The notes under the pieces are model-generated. The model was not told where the DNA came from. It was given only the letters and a program-made list of their open reading frames with translations, and ran no database searches. A stretch of 8,051 bases of DNA. Origin: CAYLYM01 sp964387645 (GTDB lineage: Bacteria; Calditrichota; Calditrichia; RBG-13-44-9). Numbering within the stretch: position 1 is the stretch's first letter; each line of letters starts with the position of its first letter. Where the stretch lies: assembly GCA_964387645.1 (NCBI GenBank), contig CAYLYM010000147.1:1-8051 (forward strand), given 5' to 3'. Positions 6,519-8,051 of the stretch are shown here, in pieces. The position numbers and the translations under genes were made by a program.

Positions 6519-8051
6519 CTATCTGATAATCATCAATTTGCCAATATGCGTTTCTCCGTCATGACCTGGAACATGAGATTCAACGTGGTAAATGTATAAG
6601 CCTGGCATGACATTCTGTCCGAAATCAGTTTCCATATAACTCTGATCTTCCCGGTTACCCCAGGTCGTTTCACCAAAACCATCATGTTCGATTGTCTTTA
6701 CAAGATCTCCCGCAAGTGTATAAATGCGTATAGTACATTTAGAAGGAATATTAATAAAAGTTATTCTGTTATTTTCACCCGGATCTAAAAATCCACTTCT
6801 TTGTCTGAATGGATTCGGCACTACTCGTATTTCACTCAAATTATTATTTGGAGCAAGCTTTGCTGACTCTGGATAATAAGAATATGCTGTCATTGCACTC
6901 TCAAGACCATGTGTATCATAAGTAGTAACCCCAAAACGATAAGGAATCCCCGGTTTTGTCTCTACACGATACACTATTCTGTCGCCTTGTTTATACTGTT
7001 GAGCTTCTTCTTTTGATATATCAGCAATTTTTACCCATGGTCCTGTAATATCAATTTCTGAACGGTAAATTCTGTAACCGGCAAAATCATCTTCTCCGGT
7101 TCCAGGATCGCGATAATCGTCAGGCACAGCCTTCCATGATAATTCAAATCCCTGGGATGGTTTGCCATCAATAATATCCGCATAGGGAGTTGCTTGCAAA
7201 ACTTCATCATTTTTTCCAACATAAGGTGGCAATCCAACCGTTGGTGGAGGATAAGCGTCTGGTGGTAGCATATAATTATTATTAATCAATTCAAGAGCAG
7301 CAGCATAATTTTTTTTCAAACTATCAATTCCAGCTTCTTTAAAACGGGTAGTGGCTTGCAAACCACCCAATTGGCTAATATTACGATCTATTTCTCCACA
7401 CACAATTAAATGAATCCAACTGATCGAATCACCAGGAGCTAAATCATAAGGACCAACCGCAAGAAGAAACATTGGCTCACGTTCATATAAGTTTCCATCC
7501 ATTGAACCATCATGAGGATTAGCTGGATTATTCCAAAGATCAATATAACTTGCTCGAGTCTGTTCTTTTTGAATATAAGTCAAAAATTCTGAGTATGTAG
7601 GATTCCACCACATAATATATTCATTAGGTGGTGTACCATCGGCACTTCTCTCGTTTTGTCCTCCATTAAGAATACTCATCCAGACTTTTGATTCACCATA
7701 TTTATTCGGAGGTGCATTTAAAATATTCATGGCAATAACTTGTGGAGCAAGTAATCTCCTATCAATGGATCCTTCTTCCAAAATATTTGCAGGATCACCT
7801 CGATCACCTGTAGAATCTCCTGGAGAATACAAATATTTTACCGGTTCATCTTCTTCATAAGGCCATGAAGTATCATCATAAAATATAAATGTCTGTAACT
7901 CTTCATCCCAAATGTATTCCTTATCATAATCAAAATTACCTGATCCCCACGTTAACTTTCTGGGATAGAAGTAATATAAATCTGTCATAGTAACAGTATC
8001 TACATTTATAAGCGTGATTTCCTGAATAAGAAAATCATCATATTTGGGAAC
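6519..8051 (-). CDS. Secreted protein with Fn3 and C-terminal FlgD-like/type IX sorting domain, N-terminus missing
   Basis: The reading frame is open to the last base of the window, with 21 codons and no stop upstream of the first visible Met (7988), so this is the last 510 residues of a longer gene whose start is outside. The N-terminal part (about 1-220) is a Trp-, Pro- and Asp-rich region I do not recognise as an enzyme; a segment near 199-222 (GPYDLAPGDS onward) resembles a beta-sandwich repeat of large surface proteins in uncultured FCB lineages. A fibronectin type III-like domain spans about 300-391 (GYRIYRSEI, then YRFGVTTYD). The final hundred residues (about 406-510) form a FlgD-like / type IX sorting domain: VVPNPFR, a CTIRIYTLAGDLVKTIEH strand pair, GQNVMPGLYIYHVE and a terminal IGKLMIIR. 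Such domains direct export through the outer membrane and surface attachment or release. No catalytic motif is visible. It leads the PorV-like gene by 44 bases. Cellular role unknown. Confidence 0.8.
   Translation of the reverse strand, partial: VPKYDDFLIQEITLINVDTVTMTDLYYFYPRKLTWGSGNFDYDKEYIWDEELQTFIFYDDTSWPYEEDEPVKYLYSPGDSTGDRGDPANILEEGSIDRRLLAPQVIAMNILNAPPNKYGESKVWMSILNGGQNERSADGTPPNEYIMWWNPTYSEFLTYIQKEQTRASYIDLWNNPANPHDGSMDGNLYEREPMFLLAVGPYDLAPGDSISWIHLIVCGEIDRNISQLGGLQATTRFKEAGIDSLKKNYAAALELINNNYMLPPDAYPPPTVGLPPYVGKNDEVLQATPYADIIDGKPSQGFELSWKAVPDDYRDPGTGEDDFAGYRIYRSEIDITGPWVKIADISKEEAQQYKQGDRIVYRVETKPGIPYRFGVTTYDTHGLESAMTAYSYYPESAKLAPNNNLSEIRVVPNPFRQRSGFLDPGENNRITFINIPSKCTIRIYTLAGDLVKTIEHDGFGETTWGNREDQSYMETDFGQNVMPGLYIYHVESHVPGHDGETHIGKLMIIR

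Noticed and set aside
7031..7237. Second minus-strand frame of 68 codons inside the sorting-domain protein
   Set aside because: It lies in the Fn3 region of the longer gene, in another frame, without homology.

Overview
The window is AT-rich and every supported gene lies on the minus strand, so transcription runs from right to left. It holds five protein-coding genes. Two of them run off the window: the leftmost loses its C-terminus and the rightmost its N-terminus. I see no RNA genes, insertion sequences, CRISPR arrays or phage genes. All gaps between genes are under 300 bases.

Organism: the right-hand pair suggests a Gram-negative bacterium of the Fibrobacterota-Chlorobiota-Bacteroidota (FCB) group or its uncultured relatives (Marinimicrobia, Calditrichota, KSB1 and Ignavibacteria-like lineages). 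The pair is a PorV/PorQ-type outer-membrane beta-barrel and a large secreted protein ending in a FlgD-like / type IX secretion sorting domain. Lipoprotein and Tat signals on the left-hand enzymes also fit a diderm cell. The lineage is inferred from protein style and cannot be fixed from this sequence alone.

Right block (about 5416-8051): the secreted, fibronectin-III-containing protein with a C-terminal sorting domain is followed 44 bases later by the PorV-like barrel, which has a near-perfect Shine-Dalgarno. They look like one transcription unit. It is closed by a 12-bp perfect hairpin at 5303-5336.

Left block (1-5195): in transcription order, a Tat-exported S1 sulfatase (5195-3771), a GH2 beta-galactosidase-like lipoprotein (3513-1063) and a second, divergent Tat-lipoprotein S1 sulfatase (935 to beyond base 1). 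All three are exported. Sulfatases beside an exo-acting GH2 glycosidase are a common arrangement for stepwise breakdown of a sulfated glycan such as an algal galactan, ulvan, fucan or host glycosaminoglycan: sulfatases unmask the chain end and the GH2 enzyme removes the sugar. The exact glycan cannot be read from the sequence. No SusC/SusD pair, transporter, regulator or sulfatase-maturing enzyme is visible here.

Most interesting points: the left sulfatase has the usual formylglycine cysteine but departs from the family at a second active-site motif (GKNDYG where its neighbour has GKWHLG); the two sulfatases carry twin-arginine signals while the glycosidase carries a Sec lipoprotein signal; and a putative cell-surface secretion pair lies directly upstream.
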